This document shows, piece by piece, positions 23,101 to 34,484 of a DNA stretch of 64,000 nt. The stretch is from Calliopum simillimum (lineage: Eukaryota > Arthropoda > Insecta > Diptera > Lauxaniidae). The position numbers and the translations under genes were made by a program. Position 1 is the first letter of the stretch. Each line of letters begins with the position of its first letter. The notes below the pieces were generated by a model. The model was not told the origin of the DNA, ran no database searches, and was given only the letters and a program-made list of their open reading frames with translations. The stretch lies in the NCBI GenBank assembly GCA_951812925.1, contig OX638370.1:37947948-38011947 (forward strand), written 5' to 3'.

Positions 23101-23733
23101 CTATAGCGCAGAAAATATGCGCATACAAATCAGCTCTTTGGATACGAGAAGGACGCGCATCGCTATTGCATCTTGGGGATGCGCATCGAAATTTTCTGTT
23201 GGGGTGGATGGTGTCGCTGTTGTTGTCATTAGATTTATGTTGTTGGTGTTGAAAATTGAATTATACCTTATATGCGATTTGTGTCATAGTTTTATACTTA
23301 TATTCCAGATGAAATAAACATATATGTACATGGTACAAATGTGACAAAATCAAAGTCAATCAACAATTTACATACTAAATAGGTGTGGAGTCCTTTAATA
23401 AAATTTCAGTTTGAACTTTTTTCACTAACAACAATAATAACAGTTTAAGCCATAAATACATATTTGGTGAAAATTATTTTAGCAAAAATATTTGTTACTT
23501 TTCAGTATATAAAATATAAAATCGTGTACATAAATATATCAAAGAACAACAATAGTTTATATAATCATTTAACATCAATTAAATACACTATGTACTATGA
23601 TTTGCAATACTTTTTTTTATGTTACAAAAGTTGTGGATCTTTATAACTTAAATTATATATGTATATATACTAAAAATGCAAATTTTTATACAATTACATA
23701 CACACACAATTGGAAATGATGTTTTGATGTATA

Positions 23734-26700
23734 TTATTGTGGTGTATAATACATGCTGTTTAGGAAACAACGTGTTACTTCGCCAACAACAGAGCGATCA
23801 GGAATGCTTTGGGCCATACCATAAATCGTCATTTTACCTTTAACAGGTTGTCCGGGATCTTTCATAATTTCTGCAACAGCTGATTTGACATCAGTTAAAA
23901 ATTTATCAGCTACACCAGGAGCAGTATGCATATCTGTGATGCAAATGTGTATGCTGTTGGAAGAAAATAAAATAAAAAAATCTGATAATGAATCTGAATG
24001 ATTTTGGTTTAATGCACAGCGAGGTCCAAATTAAATGCAGATTTGTTGTATGACATACATTAGTCGTTTAATTTCAACGTTTTTAAAAGTGGAGCAATTT
24101 TCGATATAGAAATTTTTCTAATTCATAGCGAAAATGGAGATAATGGTAACAATAGATAAAACGTTATACATATCAGTATTTCCCAATGTGTTGCCTAGTG
24201 CTTACCAATATTTTTAAATTGATTTGAGTGAAAGCCCTTAAAAGTCAAGCAATGATAAAAAATGTACTTGCCTCATTTTCGAAATAGCCAGTTTATATAG
24301 AGACTATTGCATCACGAATGCGTCGTACAAGTCACATATAGACCATTTATAGATAAATTATGTTTTCAGTTTTTAGTCGATTTTTACAGGAAAAGTCCTT
24401 TATTAAATAGTTTATGAGCTAGATATTTAAACAAAAATATTGAAAACAAAAACATTTGACTCTGTGCAGGAAAGTAGGTAGTAACGTCCATCATAATGCA
24501 TGACTCGTACTTTTTTATTTCAGTGTTAATAACACTGTTCGACACAAAAACAAAAACACATAAGAAAATCCAAAAAATTCTTAAAGTAGACGTTAAAAAA
24601 AAAACTCGTGTCTCGTGGTTTTTTCCCAGCACGTCACATTTTTTTTTTAATCGATTTTTGAAGTTTTTTTATCCACTGTACATGAAAAAACAAAAATACC
24701 GCATTCTTGTGTTAAATCGATGAATTTAACTATATGATCCTTACATTTGAGGTGTATCATGTGTTTAGCAAACTTATGCGGGGAATACTTTTGTAGAAAA
24801 TTTTAGCCCTGTACAACCCCTACATGTGGGTAATTTTTTTCCTTTTCTTAAAAAGGTACAAAAATGACACCTAAAACAGGCGAATATTGAGTCAGTACCT
24901 ATGTAGGGGAGATGTGTGTACCATGGTCCGCTTTTTAGTTTTTTCAATGTGCTGGATTTTCCAAAAAAGTTTCTTTAGTTTTTAGCTTAAGTTATATTTC
25001 TGCAATAATTACAGCATCAAATGTCGTGACAATGATATTCCTATGTCTTACCATTGAGTAGAAATATTACTTTTTCCGTTGCAATCTCAAACGGTCCAAG
25101 GTACACCATGCAAGTGTACCTTGGACTATTAAAAATAAAAGAGAATGCATTGTATGTAGGTAATAAATTATAAAAGAACCATTTATTATGTAATCAAAAG
25201 TAACAGTTTTTTCAATAAAAAAAAAATTTTTCATAAACAAAAATTGTAACACAAAAAAGTGCATTTAGTAAAAAACAATTAATTAAACAAAAATGGTTGC
25301 AAATAAATACATTAATCACGTAAATAATAATAATACCAATATTTTGAGAGGCGATTATGGCTTCCTGGTTGCCCGTCGAAAAAGGCTTCCTGGTCAATAA
25401 GCATAGGTCCAAGGTACACACAGACAGCATGTTTTAAAAACTGTCAACACCCATAACATATATTAATGAAAATACATCTAAAACACACTTAAACAATAAC
25501 TAAACTTCCTTCCTGATGTTGTAAAACTGAAACATTTCGAGTAAGTTCCTCACAAAACGTTTTGTAGTTTACTCCAAAAACAAATTTTTACACACAAAAA
25601 ACACTTTTTCCGTCACTTTTTATACACGCTTTATACAGCTTGACGGTCTGAAGTCTACTAATATGAATCACCGGTATGAGTGGAAAATTCCATAGAAGAA
25701 CCGTATCGTACACGTGCAGCTGTTGAGTGGCCGAGGTACACTTGTACCAAGGTACACACATTTCCCCTACTACAGAAATATTTGCTATACAATTTCACTA
25801 TTAATTGCTGAACACTAAAAAAGCAAAATTTTATCCCGAAAGCAAAAAAATCGTTAAAATCAGTAAGTAAATTTCACCCCACTGTTAAACTCTAAAACTA
25901 CATTTTGGACAAAACTCGTTCTCACAAGATCATAACGAAATCACTCAAGGATCATTTTCCTACAACACATTTACCCATTATATCCTGTTTTATAGATCTT
26001 TTTGACCCCTTTTTCTAAAGCTGGGCCACAATGGGTTAAAAAATTTGCAAAAATATTCTACAAAAATTTTCACTAAGAGTTGCCAGAGACGAAAAATTCT
26101 TAAAACTTAAGGTAAGCGCGTCAGAGATGTAATTAATATGCAATGTGAAAAGTCCTAATTGATTTTAACGATTTTTTTGCTTTCGGGCTCAAATTTCGAC
26201 CTTTAAACACGTAAACTAGTAGTGAAATTTTATAGCAATATTTACCTGTTTTGGGTGTCATTTTTGTACCTTTTTAAGAAAAGGGCAAAAATGTCCCACA
26301 TGTGGGGGTTAAACAGAGTTTAAAATTTATACAAAAATATTCCCCGCAATATCCTGCATAAGTTTGCTGAACACATGATACACCTCAGATCTAAGGATCA
26401 TATAGTTAAATTCATCGATTTAACACAAGAATGCAGTATTTTTGGCTTTTTTATGTACAGTGGATAAAAAACTTCAAAAATCGATTAAAAAAAATGTGAC
26501 GTACTGGAGAAAAACCACGAGAAACGGGTATTTTTTCAACCTCTACTTTAAGAATTTTTTTGGATTTTCTAATGTGTTTTAAAAAAAGTTCGAAATTGTC
26601 GAACAGTGTAATTGATATTATACAAAATAAAGATACAAATAAAAGATACCGCCTGTAAAGACGTACAGCATTTTTGTTCCTTTCTGTAGAAAATGGCATA

Positions 26701-29700
26701 TAATTCACGCAATATTCAAATTTGCCGCCTTTTGTACCTTGAAGTGTTGGCAACCAAAAAAAGAAAACAGTTTGAAAGCTAGCAGTTTAGGATTAGGTGT
26801 TTTGAAGATTCAACGCTGTATCAACGCGATTCAGCCACATTTACGCAATATGGTCATGGAAAATTTAGACAAAAAGTGTCCGTAAGTGCCAGCTACGCCA
26901 TGGAGGTTATCTGCCTGATGTACTATTTCATACATAGTTCTTATGTACTCTTATAAACAAACAAAAAATGTTCCCTATTTAATACAAATCTTGCATGAGT
27001 TATGGGACACCATACTGTAGCTATGACTATAACTCTGCTAATTTTAAGCTTGATATGCAACACATTTTTCAGATAGATTTGAACGTTTGGTTTCACTGCA
27101 GATCTTTCCACTTTATTCAGACATATGAGTATTTCCTTGGTAGTGAAAAAGAATTCGAACTAACACGGTGATGCGACTTCAAATGAAAATTTGTCTCCAC
27201 ATTTCTTGTAATCTAAACACAATTTTTCAGGAGAGCAAAAAAAAAAAACGATTCAATCGCTATTCTATACGGTATTAATCAATTGGAATACTACAATATT
27301 ATTTTAAAGGGTCTATTTCGCCCCACAAATAAAATCTTTTAAAAACTTGTGTTAATCCCATTATTATAGTAGATAGAGCTTATTTCAAAGCGGATAATAG
27401 TTGAAATTTTTTACTACGAAGTTGTTTTGTAAATGCAATATCCTCTATCTATACTATTTTCACTTGCTATTAAAGTATTTTGAGAAGTTTTTGTGCAGAT
27501 AGAGGATATTAAATTAACAAAAAAAATATTATAGTAGATAGAGCAGTAATAAAAATGAAAATAAAATAGCTTTGGAAGTTGGTTTTCTGGTTGTAATAAA
27601 TTTCATACATGACATTTAACTCAATGAAGAGGGTATTGAACAAAAGCCGTCGATATTCATATGTTTCAAAACAAACGGGAAAACGACTTCAAAATGATAT
27701 AATAAAACGATCAAAAATCGATAAAAATGTCTACGTACCCAGATGGAAATTGAAGTGTATTTAAATTCCAGCCAAGTTTGCAAAGCGCATCCGATAGACG
27801 ATATACATCAAAAACTTTTGAGCCCATAGCAATAACAGAAGTTGCTGGAGTGCCAAAAATGTAAATCCCCTTAATTTTACGTAAGCTGCAAAGTAAAAAC
27901 AAAATATACAATATATATATTTAATGTAAACAAATAAATTGACAAGTATCACAAAAAGTTAAAAACATACTCTTGTTCAATATAGCGTGATGTATCCAAA
28001 ATACGTTTTGTTGCCTCCAAATAACCCTCATGTCCAAAGTTCATCATTGTTGCCCAACAAGCAGCTATAATGCCACCAGCACGTGAACCATTTACAGTTG
28101 GTGATCCATAAACACCGCCTGGCCAATCGGTGGTAACCGTATATTGATGATTACGATATTTTCTATCTGAATACAAAATGATAGAGGAACCTTTTGGTGC
28201 AAAGCCATACTACGAACCAAATGAATGACCATACAAATTAAAAAACATTGATTAAATAAATTTAGAAAAATGCACACTTACCTTATGTGTATCCGCTGAC
28301 ATGCTAGTAACGCCTTTAACTGCAAAATCAAAGGGTCTCAAACTATAGCCAGCTTCACGCGTAAGTGCTACGACAAAGCTACCCAAACATGCATCTACAT
28401 GTACTGGAATATTGTATTTAACACCCAAGGCGGCGATTTCTTCAATATCGTCAATAGTACCATATGGAAAGTTAGGTGCCGATCCAACAAGCTGTATGTT
28501 TTACGATAAGATTAAATTGTTGCCAAAGTGAAAAGTTTAAAAAAAGCATAATAAATATACCAAAATTGTGTTTCCATTAATAGCACGCTTCATTGCTTTG
28601 ATATCAACTTCAAGTGTGTTAGGATCAACATCAACAGACTGCACATGAATTTTAAAGTATTGGCCAGCCTTATCGAAAGCAGCATGTACTGTTTTGGGTA
28701 CCACCATATTGGGTTGTGTTATACCTTTAGTTTCACGCGCAAAATCACGATAGGCTTTACAAGCCATTAAAATTGATTCTGTGCCGCCGGTAGTCATCTA
28801 AAACATAATGCAGATGTAGAATTGGTTTTAAGTAACTATAATTTACACATAGTCAAGTATATTTACGGTGCCACAACTGTTCATATCACCATGGAAAAGC
28901 GCACATGCCATACGCACTACTTCAGCTTCCATTTTACAAATGCCTGGAAATAAATCAGGATGCAGTGGATTTGTGTACGATGCTTTTCCATATACTTCGG
29001 TTACCAACTCGACAAGATCTTCCTTATAGCCATAGACAGCACCGGATACACGTCCTTCGCGCCAATTATAACTACCAATACTTAAATGGTCATCGACTAA
29101 GGCAATTATTTCATCCTTAGATAGACCTTTCAATGGCAACTCCAAAGTATAACTTAAATTTGCGCAATTCTTAGCGATTTCACCTTCAAAGTCAGTGGTT
29201 GCTTTATTCATTTCTTTATCAATTTTACGCTGTACGATGGGTAGTTTACGGGCGTGACGAAAGAATTCTTTTTTGCTGCGGACCCAAAGACCTGTGAATA
29301 AAATGTAGAAATTTATTATAAGCAAGGATTTTTAGCAGCATAGGTAACATAAAAAAAATAAATATGTACACAATTTTGGAATTTATTTCTTAAAAATTAT
29401 AACGTCCAAATGTAAACCCTAGCGATCACTGCACTCATTGATTCGAATACTTAAATTTCTCATGACGGCTCGACAGGTAGACTCTGTGATGGCTGCTATT
29501 TTGCGATGTATATTTTCTTTCAAATGGGCCAGAGAAGAGTGTCTATTGGCGTAGACATCAGATTTGAGATAACCCCATAAGATAAAGTTCATAGGGAAAA
29601 GCGCACAATTGCCTGATTTACGAATTCCAGCCTTTGACTGGCATCCTTAATTCTAGTACCAATTGAATTTTATAGAAGTACAGCTTTAGGTTTTTGTCCA

Positions 29701-32700
29701 TAATACGGTGAAATGATGATCTAGGCACATTAAAAGCACTGGTGCGCTTCCGAATTGAAAGGTTCGGATCGTCGCGAACAGACTGGTTACAATCTTCACG
29801 TTTCTTGTCGTTCTTGATGATTTTGGTCGCCTCTTTCTCAAACTGCTTTACCAATTTTCGAATGAGAAGTATGCTTGGCAGTTGGCTCCGCGCTGCAGTT
29901 GCCGAATCCCGTTTTTGTAAAACTATCGCACACACGACGCGCGGTCTGCCTCTGAGAAACGCTCTATAGTGATTAAATTCCAAAAACCCAGGTTACCGAT
30001 TGACATACCCGCGCGCCTCGGTTTTTTATTTTCCATACATAGTAAATATCCACGGTAAAGGCGTGGCATGGGATAGGAAAATAAAAATTTATCAAGGTGT
30101 TGTCTATAATTAGTAAAGACACCTTTTTGAAGTACAATAAATTTGTTCGGCTCATTAAGAGACGAATTTTATACAACGGTACATACATGTATGTGTGTAT
30201 GTATTCTGCTTTAACTCCTAGGAGGAGCATATTGCCAATATCAAACGTTTCCATTTGTTGCGATCCCTTGCGATAACTTTGATCTCTTGTCACGACTTTC
30301 TCGACTCTTGTATTTCCTTTTCCAGCGACCTTTTCCAGTTGGTTTTGGGTCTACCACGTGCTCAACTGCCTTGTGGATTCCACTCAAGAGCCTGGCGACA
30401 AACTTCGCTGTGCGGTTTCCGGAGAGTGTGACCAATCCATCTTCATTTGCGCAGCTTGACCTCGTTTGCTATAGCCCTTTGATTGCATATTTGATGTAGC
30501 TCGGCATTTGTTATAGTGCGAGGCCACCAAACCTTAAGTACACGCCTTAAGCATTTGTTGACGAATACTTGCAGCTTGTTCATTAGTTGTTCAGTAACAA
30601 GCCATGTTTCATGCTTTTAGTCTTGGATACGTTGATTTTTAGGCCGGCATTTTATGATTCCAAGACGAGATCTTCAATTTTGCTTTGCATATCTGAGTGT
30701 TTGGACGATAAGAAGCAAATGTCGTCAGCGTAGTCGCGATCTTCTAGATGTTTGGTAAAGTTCCATTGGATACCCTTTTTGGCCTTGTTAAGAGCTTTAT
30801 CTAGGATATCGTCAAGAACGATAAGGAAGAGAGATGGTGATAGTAAACACCCCTGCCGTACGCCTCAATCAGTGGTGAATGTCGGTGACAGCAACCCGCT
30901 GTGTAACACACTGCATTTAAAGCCTTCATATTGTGCACGCACTAAGTTTATGGCCTTTGCGACAATACCTCTTCGCTGCAGTGCAATCCAGATGTTTTCT
31001 CGGGAGACACTGTCGAAGGCAGTGCTTTAGTCTACGAAGACAAGTTGAAGCGCAGCACGCCACTCACATGATTGTTCGACAATTATTCTAAGGGTGTTGA
31101 TTTGATCCACGCATGATCGGTTTGGCCGGAATCCTGCTTGTTGCCTTCGGATGGTCGAATCAAGTTTTTCTCTTACCCTGTTTAGAAGCACTTTTGTCAG
31201 TACTTTTGATAGTACTGAGAGCAAAGTTATTCCTCTATAATTTCGGCACTCGCTTAGGTCACTTTTTTTCGGCAATTTGACTAGCATGCCATGCAGCCAA
31301 TCTTCTGGCAAATGCTCTTCGCTCCAGATTTTGGTGGGCAGAGGATGCAGAATTTTAGCTGATGTAATGGGGCATGCTTTTAGCAGTTCAGCTGTTATTT
31401 GATCTATACCGGCGGTCTTGTTGTTTTTCATGCTTTGAATAGCTTTCACTATTTCATCGATTGTAAGCGGTTGTGTTTGTATTCGACTACTACTGAGAGT
31501 CACTGCGGCAGTTGTAGTTGGTGATTCGGGAATGTGGTAGATGTGGGATTCAGTATGTCACAAAAATACTCTTTCCATCTTCTTAGTTGGTCGTCCGCGG
31601 ATGTTACAGATTTCCGTTTTTGTCTTTGATAGGGCGATTCAGTTGGTGTTTTCTGGCAGATAGTCTGCGGGTCATATCGTAAAGCTGCCTGAGATTTTGA
31701 GCATTTGCAGCACTTTCGGCTTCGCTCGCGAGGTCGTTATACATTCTTCTTTTGTCTTGTCTGCACGAACGCCTGACTTCTTTAATGAGGGAATTAAAGA
31801 CCTTTTTGGCGTCGTTCTTTTGCGCTCTAGTTTAAGCGTCATCTATCAGTTTTTTCTTATTGTTGGAGTATATATAAATATTTTTTTTTCCTATTTATTT
31901 TTGTGCTCCAATATCGATCCTACTCAATATCTATATTAATTGCGAAATATGCAATCGACTTTGTTCTTTAAGTTTTTTTTTTTTTTCATTTCTTTTTATC
32001 TTTATTAATATGATAGTAATTTAATTGATTAATTTTTAATGAATCTATAAAGAAAATTCTTTATTTTTTTCTTGTTTTTCACTTAAGAAATTGCAGGTGA
32101 AAAAATTAAAAACTTTATATTCAATTACTTATCAGTTTTAAATTTATTTTTATGTTGAACTGATAATCGAGAGGTTTCAGTTAACAACCAATGCTTGAAA
32201 GCACAATATGAAAATACAAACAATTTAAATACAAATTGATGAAAACATTCTAATTGATTATCGATTGATTTTAAGATTATTCAAGTGTAAGTACGCTTAG
32301 TTTAAATGACTTGTGGGTTAAGTAAAATTATGAATTATAACCTCTTGGAAGGTTGTTTCAAAATTAGATTTTGATCTCACAATAAAGTAAACAAAAATGT
32401 TTAAGATAGTGTTTATAGTTATTTGAAGTTTTTACTGTAGGGGAGATGTGTGTACCTTGGTCCGAGTGTACCTAGGTCCAAGAGTCGGTTGCCACTCAAC
32501 AGTTGCACGTGTACGATAATGTTCTTCTATGGAATTTTCCACTCATACCGGTGACTCATATTAGTAGACTTCAAACCGTCAAGCTGTATGCGTGTATAAA
32601 AAGTGACGGAAAATGTGTTTTTGGTGTGTAAAAGTTAGTTTTTGGAGTAAACTAAGAAACGTTTTGTGAGAAACTTACTTGAAATATTTCAGTTTTAGAA

Positions 32701-34259
32701 CATCAGGAAGGAACTTAAGTTATTGTTTTAAGATTTTAGTGTGTTTTAGATGTATTTTCATTAATAGATGTTATGGTAGTTGACAGTTTTTAAAACATGC
32801 TGTCTGTGTGTACCTTGGACCTATCCTTATTGACCAGCGAGCCTTTTTCAACGGGCAACCAGGAAACCATAATTGCCTCTCAATATAATATTAATATTAT
32901 TATTTACATGATTAATGTATTTATTTGCAACCATTTTTGTTTAATTAATTATTTTTTACTAAATGCACTTTTTTGTGTTATAATTTTTGTTTATAATTAA
33001 TTTTTTTTTTATTGAAAAAAACGTTACTTTTGATGACATAATAAATGGTTCTTTCATAATTTATTACCTAAATACAATGTATTCTCTTTTATTTTTAATA
33101 GTCCAAGGTACACTTGCATGGTGTACCTTGGACCGTTTGAGATTGCAACGGAAAAAGTAATATTTCTACTCAATGGTAAGACATAGAAATATCATTGTCA
33201 CGTCATTTGATGCTGCAAACATTGTAGAAATATAACTTAATCAAAAAACTAAAGAAACTTTTTTGGAAAACCAGCACACTGAAAAAACCGAAACCCCTAT
33301 TTCGAATCCATTTAAGTGAGAAAGTGCTTTGAATGTGCTTATCTATGTACTTAAGATTTTGAAGTTCAATATTGTATGCATTAAGTTATTTGGTTAAAGT
33401 AATAAGTAATATTTGAATTTATGCTAAAAATATTAGTGCAAAGTCTACATTGTTAACAATTTAATGATTAATAATGTGATAATTGCATTTAAGCAGACGC
33501 AAAAATGTAAACCTGTTTTAATTTATAACTTTTTGTTTAAGTGCAATGCCCCTTGGATAATTTTTTTTCTTTTTTTTTTTTGTGAATGGCGCAGTTGTAA
33601 TTTATGATAGTACATATTTACATTTGAAATCATTTTCTTTAAATGGACAAACAACTTAGATTTGCTCAAAATAAATATTTCCTATGCCTGCTTTAGACAA
33701 GATTATGTGTTAGGCTTCAAAAGGAAGAAAGTCTCTAATATTACTAAACAGAAATATCTAAGCCGCGCACTGAAAACCAATCTTAGCAATATATGTACAC
33801 TGAATCATTATCTTCCTCAAACTAGTATATAAAATTGTTTCAAACCAATATTTAAAATTCAACTCTAGATGAAGCGATTGTCGCTTAAGAGCGCTAATTA
33901 CTTAAAATTGTGTCACTTATAGCATGCAGATTTGTTTAACAGCTTGCATTTTTTTCTTGATCCCTATGTACGGTTACAAAGCCTTTAACCATTTCTCAAC
34001 TATATGATGATATTCAAGGCACAACAATCGAAATTGGCATAATACGATAAAAGTCTGTTAAAACTTTAAATTCCAATAATTTATAGATATCATATTTTAA
34101 CTTACTTTCATCTTGGCTGATGAGGTTCCATAACCAAATGCTGCTCATCACTGTTGCTGCTGTTATGGTAGCCACTTGCCAGGGTTCACGTGAACCAAAC
34201 ATACGATTAATGCTATCGGTTACCATTTTGGTGCAATCGTTAGTTGTAAAAGGTTTCAT
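23734..34259 (-). CDS. Sply: Sphingosine-1-phosphate lyase
   Basis: PLP-dependent lyase of the ER that cleaves sphingosine-1-phosphate to hexadecenal and phosphoethanolamine, the exit step of sphingolipid breakdown. Seven coding exons on the minus strand: 34106-34259, 28867-29291, 28561-28797, 28282-28491, 27971-28209, 27739-27885, 23734-23953. All introns are GT-AG and phases close to 1632 nt (543 aa), close to the fly protein. Residues 24-45 ([20 protein letters not shown]) are the single membrane anchor. Then come [35 protein letters not shown], and [15 protein letters not shown], whose Lys is the PLP-binding residue and sits at the exon 4/5 junction. The C-terminus ends NSMYYTPQ. Start chosen by the conserved MKPF.. 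sequence and a CAAAATG context. Introns 2-5 are 69-85 bp; introns 1 (4.8 kb) and 6 (3.8 kb) are filled with transposons. Confidence 0.97.
24525..26620. mobile_element. Foldback element in Sply intron 6, with a nested element
   Basis: Left arm text (ACACTGTTCGACA..., AAATCCAAAAAATTCTTAAA, GGTGTATCATGTGTTTAGCA, CCCGAAAGCAAAAAAATCGT near 25835) recurs inverted in the right arm from about 26157 to 26620. The left arm is cut in two by the TA-flanked element 24906-25767: its text continues from ACAGGCGAATATTG before it to GCTATACAATTTCAC after it, matching the unbroken right arm. The unique centre is about 25863-26156. No coding sequence seen. Confidence 0.8.
24906..25767. mobile_element. TA-flanked GGGGAGATGTG element, nested copy
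   Basis: 862 bp flanked by TA on both sides, with termini GGGGAGATGTGTGTACCATG and GGTACACACATTTCCCC. Inside, the GTGTACCTTGG(A/T)CC motif is reiterated in both orientations near both ends. Close to 42138-43082 in length and content. No ORF of substance. TA duplication points to the Tc1/mariner/pogo group. Confidence 0.88.
26808..26885 (+). pseudogene. Mariner-type transposase C-terminal relic in Sply intron 6
   Basis: A short frame reads [20 protein letters not shown] then DKKCP and a stop, the pattern of the last residues of mariner-like transposases. Downstream AGCTACGCCATGGAGGTTAT in another frame is consistent with the usual ending (GGHL.DI.FH). A related fragment in the opposite orientation lies at 21795-21845. 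Confidence 0.65.
27340..27560. repeat. Small repeat pair in Sply intron 6
   Basis: TATAGTAGATAGAGC occurs at about 27365 and again at about 27531, and ATATCCTCTATC (27439) is inverted as GATAGAGGATAT (27498). This suggests a short hairpin of about 70 bp inside a direct-repeat pair. No further identity. Confidence 0.45.
29410..29985 (-). pseudogene. Decayed IS630/Tc1/mariner-like transposase in Sply intron 1
   Basis: The minus frame 29618-29983 reads [20 protein letters not shown], then [40 protein letters not shown]: the helix-turn-helix region seen in insect mariner-like elements (the DUF4817-type N-terminus, ending KLxxYKIQLxQEL). The DDE core is deleted. Immediately downstream, about 29410-29590, the C-terminal part survives: [40 protein letters not shown] and INECSDR-stop. 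Clearly dead. Confidence 0.8.
30180..31862 (-). pseudogene. Non-LTR retrotransposon fragment with reverse transcriptase, in Sply intron 1
   Basis: The minus frame 31027-31503 holds [35 protein letters not shown] and [19 protein letters not shown], conserved RT blocks. After a stop, [14 protein letters not shown] continues, and [11 protein letters not shown] (the YADD catalytic motif) is at about 30715-30745. A C-terminal [21 protein letters not shown] region follows at about 30340-30460, typical of RTE-like and related LINEs. Upstream, 31504-31845, broken frames match the linker before the RT. Several stops make it dead; the endonuclease is missing (5' truncated). Clade assignment is uncertain. 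Its 3' tail (GCTCCTCCTAGGAGTTAAAG on the minus strand, then ATACATAC repeats) recurs at 42425-42469. Confidence 0.92.
32440..33297. mobile_element. TA-flanked GGGGAGATGTG element in Sply intron 1, inverted and end-eroded
   Basis: Flanked by TA, it starts GGGGAGATGTGTGTACCTTG and runs in the opposite orientation to the copies at 24906 and 42138. The right end is only CCCC-TA after AAAAAACCGAAA: the last ~25 bp of the TIR (GATGTGTGTACATTGGTCC in other copies) have been lost or replaced. About 860 bp, no ORF. Confidence 0.85.
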
Positions 34260-34470
34260 TTTGAGTTGTTTGTGTTTCTTCTTATATTAACTAATAAAAG
34301 AAATATATTTTTTATTGAATATGTATAAGAAAAAATGAATAAGCACAGCAGCTAAGCGCAACAACACAGTGACTACTGAATGACTTACGGTTTTGAAAGA
34401 AACGTTTAACCTGCGACGTTATGTGCTCTTTATGGAAGCACAGTGGAACAAATGAAGGGAATTAGTTGTT
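34260..34470 (-). promoter_or_regulatory. Sply: Sply 5' UTR, with probable 5'-UTR intron and truncated promoter space
   Basis: Upstream of the ATG the minus strand has an acceptor TTTTATTAG (exon resumes at 34290) and a donor ACC/GTAAGTC (exon ends at 34389), implying a 98-bp 5'-UTR intron. The first exon would lie in 34389 to about 34470. A foreign TA-flanked element begins at 34485, so any promoter further upstream than about 100 bp is separated from its original context or provided by the element. No TATA box is obvious. Transcription start is not determinable here. Confidence 0.5.
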
Positions 34471-34484
34471 TAAAGTTTCAAGTA

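Larger units (their letters stand above)
22238..23195. mobile_element. Dispersed repeat with 36-bp minisatellite and tRNA-like segment, copy 1
   Basis: Starts CCCAATGGGGAATGGAGCGC and ends ATCGAAATTTTCTGTTGGG; the same ends and order recur at 59933-60725. Contents in order: GCGCTTC/GAAGCGC-rich start, minisatellite block 1, an AT-rich spacer, a tRNA-like segment on the minus strand, minisatellite block 2, and a GC-richer tail. Ends share only CCCAA/TTGGG. I see no transposase and no clear target duplication. The tRNA-like segment suggests a Pol III-derived (SINE-like) component. Confidence 0.7.

Noticed and set aside
22802..23317. 171-aa and other overlapping ORFs on both strands over the 36-bp minisatellite
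   Set aside because: Period divisible by three keeps several frames open at once; not protein evidence.
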